From the NCBI GenBank assembly GCA_003963075.1, contig RXJV01000022.1, positions 1 to 63,318 on the forward strand: DNA of 63,318 bases. Direction: 5' to 3'. Below, in pieces: positions 29,567 through 39,767 of the stretch. The notes beneath the pieces are model-generated. The model worked only from the letters and a program-made list of their open reading frames with translations. It ran no database searches and was not told the DNA's origin. The first letter of the stretch is position 1. Every line of letters begins with the position of its first letter. Origin of the DNA: Burkholderiales bacterium (lineage in GTDB: Bacteria; Pseudomonadota; Gammaproteobacteria; Burkholderiales; Burkholderiaceae_C). Position numbers and translations under genes: made by a program.

Positions 29567-30859
29567 TCAGGCGGCCTGCAGTGCCGCCAGAGCGGCTGCG
29601 ATGTCGGCCTCGGCGGCCTCGCGCTGCACCGGAGCGTCTACCGTCAAGGCCGCCAGTCCATCACGTTTGAGCCGTGCCACCCATTGCCCGGCGTCCCGGC
29701 CCTGATCGAAGCCGGTGCTCTGCAACAGCAGGTCACCGCCCGCAGAGAGCAGCTTGAAGTAGAACTTGCCGTCGGCCTCTCGGTATTGCTTGAACACCGG
29801 CAGCGCGGTCTTCTCGGCCTTTGCCGCAGCCGTCTGGGCCGTGTCGGTGTAGGGCCGCAGGCCAACGGCGGCGCGCAGGGTCTTGAGGAAGGGCACGGCA
29901 ATCGCCCGGGCCTTGGTCGCGCCGTCCTGCAGGATGGCTTCGAGCTCCTCGGGGTGGGCCATCAGCGCCTCGTAGCGGGCGCGCATCGGGCCGATCTGGC
30001 CTTCGATCAGGGCCACCAGCTGCTGCTTGGCCTCGCCCCAGCCGAGGCCGGCGCGCAGGGCCGCGCGGAAGGCCGCGCGCTGCGCGGGCGTGGCGAAGGC
30101 GTCGTAGATCGTGACCAGGGCTTGGCCTTCAGGGTCCTTGGGTTCGCCGGGCAGCTTGGAGTCGGTGACGATGCGGGCGATGGCCTCCTTGAGCGCGGCG
30201 CTTCCGCCCTCGAACAGCGGGATGACGTTGTCATAGCTCTTGCTCATCTTGCGGCCGTCCAGCCCCGGCAGCAGCTCCATCTCGGCATCGACGACCGCCT
30301 CGGGCAGCACGAAGAGTTCGCGTCCCTGGCCGAACAGGTGGTTGAAGCGCTGGGCGATGTCGCGCGTCATCTCGATGTGCTGGACCTGGTCCTTGCCGAC
30401 CGGCACGCGGTGGGCGTTGAACATCAGGATGTCGGCCGCCATCAGCACCGGGTAGCTGAACAGGCCCATGGTCACGTGGGCGTCGGGCTCCTCGCCGGCG
30501 GCGGTGGCGGCGTCCACCGCGGCCTTGTAGGCATGGGCGCGGTTCATCTGGCCCTTGGCGGTGACGCAGGTCAGCAGCCAGGTCAGCTCCGGGATTTCGG
30601 GGATGTCGCTCTGGCGATAGAGCGTGACACGCTCGGTGTCCAGGCCGGCGGCGACCCAGGTGGCGGCGATGGCGCGGCTGGAGCGGGCGATGCGGTCCGG
30701 CTCGTCGCACTTGATCAGCGCATGGAAGTCGGCCATGAAGAAGAAGCTCTCCACGCCGGGGGCGCGGCTGGCCGCCACCGCCGGGCGGATGGCGCCGACG
30801 TAATTGCCGAGGTGCAGGGTGCCGGTGGTGGTGATGCCGGTCAGGACGCGATGGGACAT
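29567..30859 (-). CDS. trpS: Tryptophanyl-tRNA synthetase with a YegP-like C-terminal extension
   Basis: A class I synthetase of 430 residues, about 95 longer than the E. coli enzyme. The HIGH-type motif is LHLGN (15-19) and KMSKS is at 204-208. The catalytic part ends near residue 340. The last 80 or so residues (from about [20 protein letters not shown] to LAALQAA) resemble a DUF1508/YegP repeat (GKFYFxL..GG..L..S..F). Such extensions occur in betaproteobacterial TrpS. It charges tRNA-Trp in the cytoplasm. It lies 163 bp upstream of the acyl-CoA synthetase gene on the same strand. Confidence 0.94.
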   Translation of the reverse strand: MSHRVLTGITTTGTLHLGNYVGAIRPAVAASRAPGVESFFFMADFHALIKCDEPDRIARSSRAIAATWVAAGLDTERVTLYRQSDIPEIPELTWLLTCVTAKGQMNRAHAYKAAVDAATAAGEEPDAHVTMGLFSYPVLMAADILMFNAHRVPVGKDQVQHIEMTRDIAQRFNHLFGQGRELFVLPEAVVDAEMELLPGLDGRKMSKSYDNVIPLFEGGSAALKEAIARIVTDSKLPGEPKDPEGQALVTIYDAFATPAQRAAFRAALRAGLGWGEAKQQLVALIEGQIGPMRARYEALMAHPEELEAILQDGATKARAIAVPFLKTLRAAVGLRPYTDTAQTAAAKAEKTALPVFKQYREADGKFYFKLLSAGGDLLLQSTGFDQGRDAGQWVARLKRDGLAALTVDAPVQREAAEADIAAALAALQAA

Positions 30860-30895
30860 GGGGACAAGCGCTGAGTTCAGCGCCCGATTGTGGCC

Positions 30896-31918
30896 TCAGC
30901 GGCGCCTGCGGGGCGGCGGCGCCGCGACCGAGGCCCGCCAGCTGACCGTGATCTCGAACTCGCGCGCCACCGGCAGTGCCATGTCGTAGCAGCGGTTCAG
31001 CAGCCAGTTCAGGCCGGCCAGCGTGACCTCGCGGCTGGGGATGTTCACCGAGGTCAGGCGCGGCGCGGCGAAGGCGGCGCTGGGCGAATCGTCGTAGCCC
31101 AGCACCGACACCTCGCGCGGCACCGACACGCCGCGTTCCTGGAAATGCGCCAGCAGGCCGATGGCCATATCGTCGTTGGCGCAGAAGACGGCGGTCGGCA
31201 GTCGCTTGAGCTGCAGCAGCGCGGCAGCGGCGTCCCAGCCGGCCTGGTTGGAGAAGTCGCCGGGCAGGGTCAGGATGCCGGACGTGTCCCGGCCGTGCAG
31301 CGCCAGCTCGCCCATGAAGCCGGCCAGGCGGGCCACGTTGTCGGGCGAGGTGGCGGGGCCGGAGACGATGGCGATGTCCCGGTGCCGGTGTTGCAGCAGC
31401 GCGCGGGCCGCCTGCACGCCGCCTTGCAGATGGTCGGCGCTGAAGCACTGCGCCTTGATGCGGGCGAGCTGGCGGTTCAGCACGACCACCTGGCGGGCGG
31501 CCGGGCCCATCGCCTGGATGTCGGCCGCCTGGATGGCGTTGGACAGCACGACGAGGCCGTCGCAGTCGCGGTCGAGCAGGAAGCGCATGCCGTCGTGGGC
31601 TTCGACGCGCTCGTCGGCGCGGCCTTCGCCGAAGGCCACCACCATGTGCAGGCCCTGGGCGCGCAGCGCGGGGTCGATGGTGCGCAGGATCTGCATGTAG
31701 AAGCTGCCGCGCAGGAAGGGGATGTAGACCCCGATCAGGCGCGACCTGCCGGTGCCCAGCGAGCGTGCCGTCTGCGAGGGCCGGAAGTTGAGCTCGGCGA
31801 TGACCTGGCGCACCCGCTCGGCCGTGGCCGGCGCGACCGAACCGTTGCCGCTGATGACGCGTGAAGCCGTGCCCACGCCCACGCCGGCCAGCCTTGCTAC
31901 ATCCTTGATCGTTGCCAT
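30896..31918 (-). CDS. LacI-family transcriptional repressor
   Basis: The 340-residue protein has an N-terminal LacI helix-turn-helix and hinge (MATIKDVARLAGVGVGTASR, then SGNGSVAPATAERVRQVI) and a periplasmic-binding-like sugar domain with IGVYIPFLRGSFYMQIL. The extreme C-terminus is arginine-rich (PPPRRRR). It lies 41 bp downstream of the GH3 gene on the same strand. The gene cluster and the consensus LacI operator between the GH3 and GH1 genes indicate that it controls beta-glucoside hydrolysis and uptake, with a glucose- or cellobiose-type inducer. ATG 31918 starts the canonical domain exactly. Confidence 0.93.
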   Translation of the reverse strand: MATIKDVARLAGVGVGTASRVISGNGSVAPATAERVRQVIAELNFRPSQTARSLGTGRSRLIGVYIPFLRGSFYMQILRTIDPALRAQGLHMVVAFGEGRADERVEAHDGMRFLLDRDCDGLVVLSNAIQAADIQAMGPAARQVVVLNRQLARIKAQCFSADHLQGGVQAARALLQHRHRDIAIVSGPATSPDNVARLAGFMGELALHGRDTSGILTLPGDFSNQAGWDAAAALLQLKRLPTAVFCANDDMAIGLLAHFQERGVSVPREVSVLGYDDSPSAAFAAPRLTSVNIPSREVTLAGLNWLLNRCYDMALPVAREFEITVSWRASVAAPPPRRRR

Positions 31919-31959
31919 GCGCCCCTGGGTTTGCGAGGCGGATTGAATCACGCCGGACT

Positions 31960-33888
31960 TCAGAGCGGGCAGAGCGGCTGCGGCTCAGCCTGCTCGGGCA
32001 AACGCGCGGTGTTGACGCGCGTCTCGCGGCCACTCAGGCCGCCGCCGAGCGGCCACCACGGCCGGGCCTCGCGGCTGCTGAACTGGCAGGGACCGGCCGG
32101 CCAGGGGAAGGGCAGGCGGCCGGTGAAGCCGGGCCAGGCCCCGCCGTCGGCCGGCGCCACCAGCACGTCGGCCAGGCCGGCGCCCTCGCTGCCGGGCTGC
32201 CAGGCCGCGATGAAGGCGTCGCTGCGGTTGGCCAGGTCATTCACGTAGAGCGGTCGGCCCGAGTACAGCAGCGTGATCACTGGCGCGCCGCGGCCGGCCA
32301 CGCGCTGCAGCAGCGCGAGGTCCTCGGGGTAGCGCTTGCTGTGGCGCAGGTTGTCGGTGACGCGGATGTCGCCCTCGCCCTCGGCATAGGGCGTCTCGGC
32401 GAGCACGGCCACCACGGCGTCGAAGCGCGCCGGGTCGCTGTGGCTGCCGTCCGGGTCGTGAACCACCTGTGCCGCGCCGAGGCGTTGCCGCAGCGCGGCC
32501 AGCAGCGTGGTGCCCTGCGGAAAGTCGGCATTGGTCGTGTCGCGGCCCTGCCAGGTCAGGCTCCAGCCGCCCACCTGGTGGGGCAGGCTGTCCGCTGCGG
32601 CGCCGACAACCAGCACGCGTGCCGTGCCCTTGAGCGGCAGCAACCCGGGGCGGTGCTTCAGCAGCACCAGGGATTCGCGCACCGCACGGCGCGCCAGCGC
32701 GGGCGCCTGCAGGGCCTCGATCGTGGCCGGCACGGCCGACTGCATGCCGACACTGAACTTGACCCGCAGGATGCGGCGCACCGCGTCATCGATGCGGCTG
32801 ATCGGGATGCGCCCGTCCTGCACCGCCTTGAGTGTGTTGGCGATGAAGGGCTTCCAGTGGTAGGGCACCATGACGATGTCGATGCCGGCATTGATCGCCG
32901 CCGGGCAGTCATCCACGCTGCAGCCGGGCAGCTGGCCGATGCCGTCCCAGTCGCTGACGATGAGGCCGTCGAAGGCCAGGCGCTGCTTGAGCACCTCGGT
33001 CAGCAGCCGCGTGTTGCCGTGCATCTTGCCGTGCTCGGTGTAGCCGGCGGTGTCGGTCCAGCTGCTGAAGGAGGCCATCACGGTCAGCACGCCCGCATCC
33101 AGCGCGCCCAGATAGCCGGCGCCGTGCACCTGGGCCAGCTCGGTGGGCGTGGCGTGGCTGACGCCCTGGTCGATGCCGCGGCGGGTGCCGCCATCGGCGA
33201 CATAGTGCTTGGCCGTGGCCAGCACGCCGCGGCCTTCGCGCATGCCCTCCTGCAGACCCTCGACCTCGGCCTGGCCCAGCTTGCGCACCAGGGCCGGGTC
33301 GGCGCTGAAGCTTTCGTAGGTGCGGCCCCAGCGCAGGTCCTGCACCACCGCCAGCGTGGGCGCGAAGGTCCAGTGCAGGCCCGAGGCGCGCACGGCGCGG
33401 GCGGTGGCGCGGCCGATGTCGCGCACCAGGTCGGCGTTGCGTGTCGCGCCCAGCGCGATGTGGTGCGGGAAGAGCGTCGCGCCGCGCACATTGTTGTGCC
33501 CGTGCACGGCGTCCGTGCCCCACAGCAGCGGCACGCCCGGCGTGGCCTGCAGCGCCGCGGCCTGGAAGTTTTCGGACAGCGCGCGCCATTGCGCCGGCGT
33601 CGCGCCGCGATCCTCGCCCGGCCAGCCGCCACCGCCGTTGAGCACGGTGCCGATCGCGAACTCGCGCACCTCGTCCGGGGTGATCGTGCGGATCTCCGGC
33701 TGGGTGATCTGGCCGATCTTCTGGCGCAGGGTCAGGGTCTTGAGCGCGGCCTCGACGCGGGCTTCCAGCGCCGCATCGCGCGTTGCCGTGCGGGCCGGCC
33801 AGGCAGCGACGATGGCGTCGGGCTCGGCCCAGGCCCCCTGGAGGGTGAATGCGATCAGGCTGGCGAGAAAGAGCGGTCGGTGGGTCAT
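31960..33888 (-). CDS. Glycoside hydrolase family 3 beta-glucosidase (exo-1,3/1,4-beta-glucanase type)
   Basis: A 642-residue protein with a signal peptide (MTHRPLFLASLIAFTLQGAWA) and a GH3 catalytic fold. The nucleophile is Asp313 in LIVSDWDGIGQ, and substrate-binding residues fall in TDAVHGHNNV and ATAKHYVADGGT. The second domain (about 400-620) is the GH3 C-terminal sandwich. It resembles the barley/marine exo-beta-glucan glucohydrolases that release glucose from beta-1,3 or beta-1,4 glucans and cello-oligosaccharides, probably in the periplasm. ATG 33888 gives the signal peptide; the longer frame adds 52 residues before it. The gene reads away from the shared operator region. Confidence 0.9.
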   Translation of the reverse strand: MTHRPLFLASLIAFTLQGAWAEPDAIVAAWPARTATRDAALEARVEAALKTLTLRQKIGQITQPEIRTITPDEVREFAIGTVLNGGGGWPGEDRGATPAQWRALSENFQAAALQATPGVPLLWGTDAVHGHNNVRGATLFPHHIALGATRNADLVRDIGRATARAVRASGLHWTFAPTLAVVQDLRWGRTYESFSADPALVRKLGQAEVEGLQEGMREGRGVLATAKHYVADGGTRRGIDQGVSHATPTELAQVHGAGYLGALDAGVLTVMASFSSWTDTAGYTEHGKMHGNTRLLTEVLKQRLAFDGLIVSDWDGIGQLPGCSVDDCPAAINAGIDIVMVPYHWKPFIANTLKAVQDGRIPISRIDDAVRRILRVKFSVGMQSAVPATIEALQAPALARRAVRESLVLLKHRPGLLPLKGTARVLVVGAAADSLPHQVGGWSLTWQGRDTTNADFPQGTTLLAALRQRLGAAQVVHDPDGSHSDPARFDAVVAVLAETPYAEGEGDIRVTDNLRHSKRYPEDLALLQRVAGRGAPVITLLYSGRPLYVNDLANRSDAFIAAWQPGSEGAGLADVLVAPADGGAWPGFTGRLPFPWPAGPCQFSSREARPWWPLGGGLSGRETRVNTARLPEQAEPQPLCPL

Positions 33889-33968
33889 GGCTGCGCTGGG
33901 TTGCAAGTGAAGGCGCTTCGGCGCCCGCGGCACGGGCCGGCGGCGGCTTGGGCGGAATTCGGCCGCGT

Positions 33969-33996
33969 TTGACATCGGTCGGCCGTCGGTTCTAAA
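33969..33996 (+). promoter_or_regulatory. Sigma70-like promoter for the GH1 gene
   Basis: TTGACA at 33969-33974 is a perfect -35 box, followed after 16 bp by TCTAAA at 33991-33996 (4 of 6 to the -10 consensus). Initiation would fall near 34003, about 5 bp before the LacI-type operator. Coding start of GH1 is at 34141, leaving a leader of about 138 nt. Confidence 0.6.
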
Positions 33997-34007
33997 TTCC
34001 GAACGAC

Positions 34008-34025
34008 AATGGAATCGGTTCCATT
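34008..34025. promoter_or_regulatory. LacI-family operator in the GH3/GH1 divergent region
   Basis: AATGGAATCGGTTCCATT has 7-bp perfect arms about TCGG. Its core, TGGAATCGGTTCCA, fits the LacI/GalR-type consensus TGNAANCGNTTNCA at every fixed position, with the central CG. It overlaps the expected transcription start of GH1 and lies 120 bp upstream of the GH3 start. The LacI gene is two genes away, so it is the natural binder. Confidence 0.8.
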
Positions 34026-34140
34026 CTGGCGCCGTCTCCGTCATTCCGCAACCGCTACCGCCACCGCCGGCTTCGATTCAACTCGCGTCGCCGCCGCTGC
34101 GGCGCGACGCCCGGCCTGCGCGGCCTACAGGCTCCATCCC

Positions 34141-35481
34141 ATGTCCATCGCATTGCGTCGCTCCGATTTCCCCGCCGATTTCCGCTGGGGCGTGTCCACG
34201 TCGTCCTTCCAGATCGAGGGTGCCGGCCAGGCCGACGGCAAGGGCGAGTCCATCTGGGACCGCTTCTGCAGCCAGCCCGGCCGCATCCGCGATGGTTCCA
34301 ATGCCCTGGTGGCCTGCGACCACTACCACCGCTGGCCGCAAGACCTGGACCTGGCCCGGGCGCTGGGTGTCAACGCCTACCGCTTCTCGATCGCCTGGCC
34401 GCGCGTGCTGCCGCAGGGGCGGGGGGTGGCGAACGAGGCCGGGCTCGCGTTCTACGACCGGCTGGTGGACGGCATGCTCGAACGCGGCCTGGACCCCTGG
34501 TGCACCCTCTACCACTGGGACCTGCCCCAGGCACTGCAGGAGCAGGGCGGCTGGGTCTCGCGCGATACCGTCGGCGCCTTCCTCGACTACACCGAGCTGG
34601 TGACCCGTCGCCTGGGCGACCGCGTCAAGCACTGGATCACGCACAACGAGCCCTGGTGCTCCTGCATCATGGGCTACTGGGAGGGCGTGCATGCACCGGG
34701 CGGCACCCGGCTGGCCGACGCCATCCAGGCCTGCCACCATGTGCTGCTGTCGCACGGCCAGGCGGTGTCGCTGATCCGCCGCCACTCGGCCGGCGCCCGG
34801 GTCGGCATCACGCTGAGCCTGCATCCGATTGCCGCCGCCTCCGACAGCGCCGAGGACCTGGCCGCGATGCGGCGCCATGACGGCCTGCGCAACCGCTGGT
34901 TCCTGGATCCCCTGCACGGCCGCGGCTATCCCGAAGACACGCTGGCACTGCTCGGCGCTGCCGCCCCGCATGTGGCGCCGGGCGACCTGGAGGCCATCGC
35001 CACCGCGACCGACTTCCTCGGCGTGAACTACTACTACCCGGAGCGGGTGCAGGACGACCCGGCCGGCGGCCCCATGCGTGCCCGCCTCGTCGAGCGCGAC
35101 GGCGTCGAGCGCACCGGCTTCGGCTGGGAAGTCTCGCCCGAGGGCCTCGTCGACCTGCTGACCCGCATCCAGCGCGACTACCAGCCGCCGGTCATCCAGC
35201 TGACCGAAAACGGCTCCACCTTCGACGATGTGCTGACCCCCGAGGGCCGCGTGCACGACCAGCAACGCCTGTCCTATCTGCAGCGCCATCTGGTGGCGCT
35301 GCGCCAGGCCATCGCTGCCGGCGTGCCGGTCCAGGGCTACTTTGCGTGGAGCCTGCTCGACAACTTCGAGTGGGCCGAGGGCTATCTGCGCCGCTTCGGC
35401 CTGGCCCATGTCGACTATGCGACCCAGCAACGGGTTCTGAAGGACAGCGGCCTCTGGTACCAACGCTTTCTGAGTGAATGA
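34141..35481 (+). CDS. Glycoside hydrolase family 1 beta-glucosidase
   Basis: The 446-residue length is typical of bacterial GH1 enzymes. Acid/base Glu170 lies in ITHNEPWCSC and nucleophile Glu356 in IQLTENGSTFDD. The N-terminal FRWGVSTSSFQIEGA and the C-terminal GYFAWSLLDNFEWAEGY are GH1 signatures, the latter giving glycone contacts. There is no signal peptide, so it hydrolyses imported cellobiose or other beta-glucosides in the cytoplasm. ATG 34141 begins just before the conserved fold. It is followed after 133 bp by the sugar ABC transporter and is presumably co-regulated by the LacI protein. Confidence 0.94.
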   Translation: MSIALRRSDFPADFRWGVSTSSFQIEGAGQADGKGESIWDRFCSQPGRIRDGSNALVACDHYHRWPQDLDLARALGVNAYRFSIAWPRVLPQGRGVANEAGLAFYDRLVDGMLERGLDPWCTLYHWDLPQALQEQGGWVSRDTVGAFLDYTELVTRRLGDRVKHWITHNEPWCSCIMGYWEGVHAPGGTRLADAIQACHHVLLSHGQAVSLIRRHSAGARVGITLSLHPIAAASDSAEDLAAMRRHDGLRNRWFLDPLHGRGYPEDTLALLGAAAPHVAPGDLEAIATATDFLGVNYYYPERVQDDPAGGPMRARLVERDGVERTGFGWEVSPEGLVDLLTRIQRDYQPPVIQLTENGSTFDDVLTPEGRVHDQQRLSYLQRHLVALRQAIAAGVPVQGYFAWSLLDNFEWAEGYLRRFGLAHVDYATQQRVLKDSGLWYQRFLSE

Positions 35482-35561
35482 TTAACGCGACATCTCTCGT
35501 GTTTGAAGTGCAATAGCCGATTTATAAATAAAACATTACAGGGTCAGCCCTCAGGCGCGTT

Positions 35562-35590
35562 GCGGGCCAAGGGGCGACACTTCGGCCCGC
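35562..35590 (+). repeat. Hairpin between GH1 and the sugar-binding protein gene
   Basis: Arms GCGGGCC and GGCCCGC are perfectly complementary, extended by AAG / CTT with one bulged base. It sits 25 bp before the binding-protein start and upstream of its GGAGAC ribosome site. It might stabilise the mRNA or separate expression levels within the operon. An AT-rich stretch with TATAAA at 35523-35528 precedes it but I found no good -35 box. Confidence 0.5.
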
Positions 35591-35614
35591 TGCACCCACA
35601 GATCCGGAGACAAG

Positions 35615-36853
35615 ATGAAGTTCAACTGCCGCCTCCTGGCCGCCGCCGCGCTGGCCGCCGCCCTGCCTGCCACGGCCCAGCCGCCCCAGCCACTCAAGGC
35701 CGAGGTCATCCACTGGTGGACCTCGGGCGGGGAGTCGGCCGCCGTCAAGACCCTGGCCGAGGCCTACAAGGCCCAGGGCGGCGTCTGGGTGGACACCGCC
35801 GTCGCGCTGGGTGAGCAGGCCCGCTCGGTCGCCATCAACCGCATCGCCGGCGGCAACCCGCCGACCGCCGCGCAGTTCAACACCACCCAGCAGTTCCGCG
35901 ACATCGTCGAGCAGGGCTATCTGAACAACGTCGACGCGGTGGCCCAGCGCGATGGCTGGGACAAGTTCCTGCCCGAGACCGTGCTGCAGGCCATCAAGGT
36001 GAAAGGCCACTTCTACGCCGCGCCGGTCAACATCCACAACATGAGCTGGTTCTGGTTCTCCAAGGCCGCCTTCAAGAAGGCCGGCATTGCCGAGGAGCCC
36101 AAGAGCTTCGATGAACTCTTTGCCGCGCTGGACAAGCTCAAGGCGGCCGGCCTGATCCCGCTGGCGCATGGCGGCCAGCCCTGGCAGGACGGCATCGTCT
36201 TCACCGCGACCCTGGCCCATTACGGTGGCCGCGAGCTCTACCTCAAGGTGTTCCGCGACCGTGACCCCAAGGCCATCCTCGGCGAGGACTTCAAGAAGGT
36301 GCTGCTCGCCTTCAAGCGCCTGCAGAGCTATACCGACAAGGGCTCGCCGGGCCGCAACTGGAACGACGCCACCGCGCTGCTGATCAGCGGCCGGGCGGGC
36401 GTGCAGATCATGGGCGACTGGGCCAAGGGCGAGTTCGCGCAGGCCCGCCAGGAGGCCGGCAAGGACTACGGCTGTGCCCCCGGCTTCGGCCCGAACGCAC
36501 CCTACATCATCCAGGGCGATGTGATGGTCTTCCCCAAGACCGACAAGCCGGACCAGCTCAAGGCCCAGCAGCTGCTGGCCAGCGTCATCACCCAGCCCGC
36601 CACGCAGGTCGCGTTCAGCATCAAGAAGGGCTCCATCCCGATCCGCACCGATGTGGACGCCAGCAAGATGGACCTCTGCGCGCAGATCGGCATCGCGGCG
36701 ATGAAGGACAAGTCCCGCCAGCTCGGCAACGGCGAGATCTACATCACGCCCGATCAGAACGGTGCGCTGCAGGACGTGCTGACCGCCTACTGGAACCGCA
36801 ACATCCCGGTCGAGAAGGTCCAGAAGGATGTGCTTGCCGCGCTGAGGAACTGA
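35615..36853 (+). CDS. Sugar ABC transporter substrate-binding protein (GtsA-like)
   Basis: The 412-residue protein has a signal peptide (MKFNCRLLAAAALAAALPATAQ, cleaved near residue 21) and the family 1 extracellular solute-binding fold. The opening VIHWWTSGGESAAVKTLAEA closely resembles the glucose/mannose-type binding protein GtsA of Pseudomonas. It lacks a lipobox, so it is a soluble periplasmic protein. It starts the transporter part of the island, with two permeases and an ATPase overlapping behind it. With GH3 and GH1 enzymes adjacent, glucose or a cello-oligosaccharide is the likely ligand. Confidence 0.9.
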   Translation: MKFNCRLLAAAALAAALPATAQPPQPLKAEVIHWWTSGGESAAVKTLAEAYKAQGGVWVDTAVALGEQARSVAINRIAGGNPPTAAQFNTTQQFRDIVEQGYLNNVDAVAQRDGWDKFLPETVLQAIKVKGHFYAAPVNIHNMSWFWFSKAAFKKAGIAEEPKSFDELFAALDKLKAAGLIPLAHGGQPWQDGIVFTATLAHYGGRELYLKVFRDRDPKAILGEDFKKVLLAFKRLQSYTDKGSPGRNWNDATALLISGRAGVQIMGDWAKGEFAQARQEAGKDYGCAPGFGPNAPYIIQGDVMVFPKTDKPDQLKAQQLLASVITQPATQVAFSIKKGSIPIRTDVDASKMDLCAQIGIAAMKDKSRQLGNGEIYITPDQNGALQDVLTAYWNRNIPVEKVQKDVLAALRN

Positions 36854-37728
36854 TGAAGCGCCGCGGTCTTGCCGCCTGGGGCGCCCTGCTGCCCCTGGCC
36901 CTCATCGTGCTGGTCGGTTATGTCGGCACCGTGCTGTGGACCCTGCGCACGTCGATGTCGACCTCGCGCACCTTCCCCAAGGACGACTTCGTCGGCCTGC
37001 AGCAGTTCGAGCGCCTGCTCGACAACGAGCGCTGGCAGCTCGCCATCCACAACCTCGCCGTCTATGGCGTGCTCTATATCGCAGCGGCCATGGTCATCGG
37101 TTTCCTGCTGGCGGTGTTCATCGACCAGAAGGTGCGCGGCGAGGGCGTGTTGCGCACCGCCTTCCTGTATCCGTATGCGATGTCCTTCGTCGCGACCGGC
37201 CTGGTCTGGCAGTGGGTGCTCAACCCCGACAGCGGCCTGCAGAACGCCATGCAGCAGCTCGGCTGGCGCGACTTCAGCTTCGACTGGATCGTCGACCAGG
37301 ACAAGGTCATCTACACCGTCGTCATCGCCGGCGTCTGGCAGGGGGCGGGGCTGGTGATGGCCCTGATGCTGGCCGGCCTGCGTGGCATCGATGAAGAGAT
37401 CTGGAAGGCCGCGCGGCTGGACGGCATCCCGACCTGGCGGGTGTATCTCTCCGTCGTGCTGCCGATGATGGGTCCGACGCTGGCAACCGTGTTCACGCTG
37501 CTGGCGACCGGCGTCGTCAAGGTGTTCGACACCGTCGTCGCGATGACCCAGGGCGGCCCCGGCACGGCCAGCGATGTGCCGGCCAAGTTCATCATGGACC
37601 ACCTCTTCGGCCGCGCCAACCTCGCGCTGGCCTCGGCCGGCGCGGTGATGCTGCTGCTCACCGTGCTGGCCCTGGTGGCGCCGCTCGCCTACGTGCGCAG
37701 CCGCCGCGCGCTGCAAGGAGGGCACTGA
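36853..37728 (+). CDS. Sugar ABC transporter permease, MalF-like
   Basis: A 291-residue membrane protein with about six helices. It carries the EAA loop that docks onto the ATPase, read as EEIWKAARLDGIPTWRVYLS. The ATG overlaps the binding-protein stop (TGATG), indicating coupled translation. It forms the transmembrane pore with the next permease. The short N-terminus without the extra MalF periplasmic domain is normal for this carbohydrate uptake (CUT1) family. Confidence 0.93.
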   Translation: MKRRGLAAWGALLPLALIVLVGYVGTVLWTLRTSMSTSRTFPKDDFVGLQQFERLLDNERWQLAIHNLAVYGVLYIAAAMVIGFLLAVFIDQKVRGEGVLRTAFLYPYAMSFVATGLVWQWVLNPDSGLQNAMQQLGWRDFSFDWIVDQDKVIYTVVIAGVWQGAGLVMALMLAGLRGIDEEIWKAARLDGIPTWRVYLSVVLPMMGPTLATVFTLLATGVVKVFDTVVAMTQGGPGTASDVPAKFIMDHLFGRANLALASAGAVMLLLTVLALVAPLAYVRSRRALQGGH

Positions 37729-38587
37729 TGGCCACGCGCACTGCCGCCGCCCTCTGGGCCCGCATCGGCGTCTACGCCTTCCTGCTGTGTGCGGCGGCCT
37801 TCTTCCTGCTGCCGCTGTATGTGATGCTGACCACTTCGTTCAAGACCATGGACGAGATCCGCCTCGGCCAGATCTTCGCGCTGCCGTCGAGCATCAGCTT
37901 CGAGGCCTGGCGCGCCGCCTGGAGCGAAGCCTGTACCGGCGTCAGCTGTGAGGGCGTGCGGGGCGGGTTCTGGAATTCCGTAGCCATCACGGTGCCTTCG
38001 GTCGTGTTGCCCATCCTGCTGGGTGCGATCAACGGCTATGCGCTGAGCTGGTGGAAGCCCAAGGGCGGCGAATGGCTGTTCGGCGTCCTGATGCTCGGGG
38101 CCTTCATCCCCATCCAGGTGATGATCTACCCGCTCGTCAAGCTGGAGGCCGCCATCGGCATCTACAGCAGCCTGCCCGGCATCGTCGTCGTGCACATCGT
38201 GTTCGCGATGCCCATCATGACCCTGCTGTTCCGCAACTACTACGCCGGCCTGCCGGGCGAGCTGTTCAAGGCCGCGCGGGTGGACGGCGGCGGCTTCTGG
38301 CGCATCTTCGTGCAGCTGGTGCTGCCGATGAGCACGCCCATGCTGATCGTCGCGGCCATCATGCAGATCACCGGCGTCTGGAACGACTACATCCTGGGCC
38401 TGACCTTCGCCGGCCGCGAGAACCTGCCGATGACCGTGCAGCTCAACAACGTCATCAACACGACGACCGGCGAGCGTCTCTACAACCTCAACATGGCGGC
38501 CACCATCCTGACCTCGGCCGTCCCTCTTCTGGTCTACCTGATTTCAGGTCGATGGTTCGTTCGCGGCATCGCCGCTGGGGCAGTGAA

Positions 38588-38591
<4 letters not shown>
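37728..38591 (+). CDS. Sugar ABC transporter permease, MalG-like
   Basis: A 287-residue CUT1-family permease with about six membrane helices. Its EAA loop reads LFKAARVDGGGFWRIFVQLV, with the expected LPMSTPM after it. The start overlaps the MalF-like gene stop by 1 nt (TGATG), and its own stop overlaps the ATPase start (ATGA). It pairs with the upstream permease to make the channel. Confidence 0.93.
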
Positions 38592-39640
<1,049 letters not shown>

Positions 39641-39659
39641 TGGGCCGTCCGCCCGATCC

Positions 39660-39681
39660 AGCGCCCTGAACGACGGGCGCT
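39660..39681. terminator. Weak hairpin after the sugar transporter operon
   Basis: Arms AGCGCCC and GGGCGCT enclose an 8-nt loop, 20 bp after the ATPase stop. No U-tract follows, so it is a possible factor-dependent end or mRNA-stabilising stem only. Confidence 0.35.
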
Positions 39682-39744
39682 GATCCGCACTGAGTTGGCG
39701 GCGGCATTTCGACGCCTGGCAGCCGCCGGGCTCGCGTCGGAGTG

Positions 39745-39764
39745 CCCATCCTCGCTAGGATGGG
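39745..39764 (+). promoter_or_regulatory. Hairpin covering the ribosome site of the GGDEF-EAL pseudogene
   Basis: CCCATCCT CGCT AGGATGGG is a perfect 8-bp stem with a 4-nt loop, 3 bp before ATG 39768. The AGGA at 39757-39760 is the best Shine-Dalgarno match and is fully paired in the stem. It would keep translation low unless opened. Confidence 0.55.
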
Positions 39765-39767
39765 TCC

